From an uncultured Porphyromonadaceae bacterium (GTDB taxonomy: Bacteria > Bacteroidota > Bacteroidia > Bacteroidales > Muribaculaceae), in NCBI GenBank assembly GCA_900545955.1, contig URAU01000023.1:1-23701 (forward strand): a DNA stretch of 23,701 nucleotides, given 5' to 3'. The notes under the pieces are model-generated. The model did no database searches. It had not been told where the DNA came from and was given only the letters and a program-made list of their open reading frames with translations. Below are positions 23,368 to 23,701 of this stretch, piece by piece. The translations under genes and the position numbers were made by a program. Numbering within the stretch: the stretch's first letter is position 1; every line of letters begins with the position of its first letter.

Positions 23368-23682
23368 ATGGCAGAAAGCCCTTCGTTTCTTTCCATATGC
23401 CGCGATCTGCGCGCCAACCGCCCCGCCCCGGTATATCTGCTCCACGGCGAGGAGGGATATTATATCGACACGCTCGCGCGGATGTTCGAGGAGCTCGTGC
23501 CGGAATCCGACCGTGATTTCGACCTGACAATTCTCTATGCACCGGAGCTCGACTCGCCCAAGCAGGTGGAGAATGCCGCCAAACGCATGTCGATGTTCGG
23601 ACGCCAGGTTGTAATCGTGAAGGAAGTGCAGACAGCCGGAGCCAACTTCCTTAACGCGCTGGCCGGATATGCCGCCAACCCC
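23368..23682 (+). CDS. holA: DNA polymerase III subunit delta, N-terminal part (truncated by contig end)
   Basis: The frame starting MAESPSFLSICRDLR continues through PAPVYLLHGEEGYYIDTLA, DFDLTILYAPELDSPKQV and AAKRMSMFGRQVVIVKEVQ, the typical start of HolA in Bacteroidota. HolA is the clamp-loader subunit that opens the sliding clamp. The GEE(G/A)YYID segment marks the N-terminal Rossmann-like domain. An alternative ATG seven codons upstream (23347) gives a slightly longer protein; I prefer 23368 because homology begins there. Only about 105 residues are present before the adapter sequence. Read through the adapter, the frame gains the artefactual LSLIHI, which should not be annotated. Confidence 0.88.
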
Positions 23683-23701
23683 CTGTCTCTTATACACATC
23701 T
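23683..23701. other. Nextera/Tn5 mosaic-end adapter, library artefact
   Basis: The last 19 bases read CTGTCTCTTATACACATCT, identical to the Tn5 mosaic-end used in Nextera libraries. It interrupts holA mid-gene. In the opposite direction the sequence encodes the well-known spurious MYKRQ peptide start. Confidence 0.97.

Noticed and set aside
23287..23697. 136-aa minus-strand ORF beginning MYKRQ
   Set aside because: It starts inside the sequencing adapter and runs antisense to holA.

Overview
The window looks like one assembled contig end from a gut-type Bacteroidales bacterium. The GC-rich coding and protein style suggest a Muribaculaceae-like genome, but that family placement is inference. 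Support for Bacteroidota comes from a SusC/SusD pair with lipoprotein partners, from promoters of the form TTG-N20-TAnnTTTG, and from a lack of strong Shine-Dalgarno sites. The last 19 bases (23683-23701) are the Nextera/Tn5 mosaic-end adapter, so the right edge is a library artefact that cuts off holA.

Layout. (1) 1-1545, minus strand, is an accessory patch: a 5'-truncated antirestriction gene (ardA), an unrecognised 125-aa ORF and an AT-rich gene for a small secreted protein. It lies directly beyond the 3' end of mnmE. (2) 1546-7530, all minus strand, is chromosomal: mnmE (tRNA wobble-uridine modification GTPase), a membrane-anchored DRGH-type nuclease, a TPR lipoprotein, and a secreted endonuclease I-family protein with a C-terminal tail. 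(3) 7645-12361 is variable: a YolD-like small protein, a helix-turn-helix protein paired with a 449-aa coiled-coil protein (plus strand), then an HD-domain hydrolase gene with an in-frame premature stop and a DUF234-type AAA+ ATPase (minus strand). (4) 12362-13858, minus strand, is a Y-family DNA polymerase, the usual partner of the YolD-like protein but here 4 kb away and in the opposite orientation. (5) 14068-22640, plus strand, is a compact polysaccharide utilization locus: promoter, 240-nt leader, a surface glycan-binding-type lipoprotein, SusC-like transporter, SusD-like lipoprotein, a structured intergenic element, a GH30-family lipoprotein hydrolase and a strong terminator. (6) 22661-23682 holds a small HSDR_N-like protein (minus) and the start of holA (plus).

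How the genes work together. In the polysaccharide locus the surface lipoproteins would bind glycan, the GH30 enzyme would cut it at the cell surface, and the SusC/SusD pair would import the oligosaccharides through TonB. The GH30 motifs look closer to the endo-beta-1,6-galactanase-like branch than to the GBA/beta-1,6-glucanase branch, so a beta-1,6-linked galactan is the best guess. No regulator or exo-glycosidase is present in the window. The polymerase and YolD-like protein point to translesion synthesis. The other accessory genes have no established pathway.

I found no complete tRNA, rRNA, CRISPR array or intact transposase.
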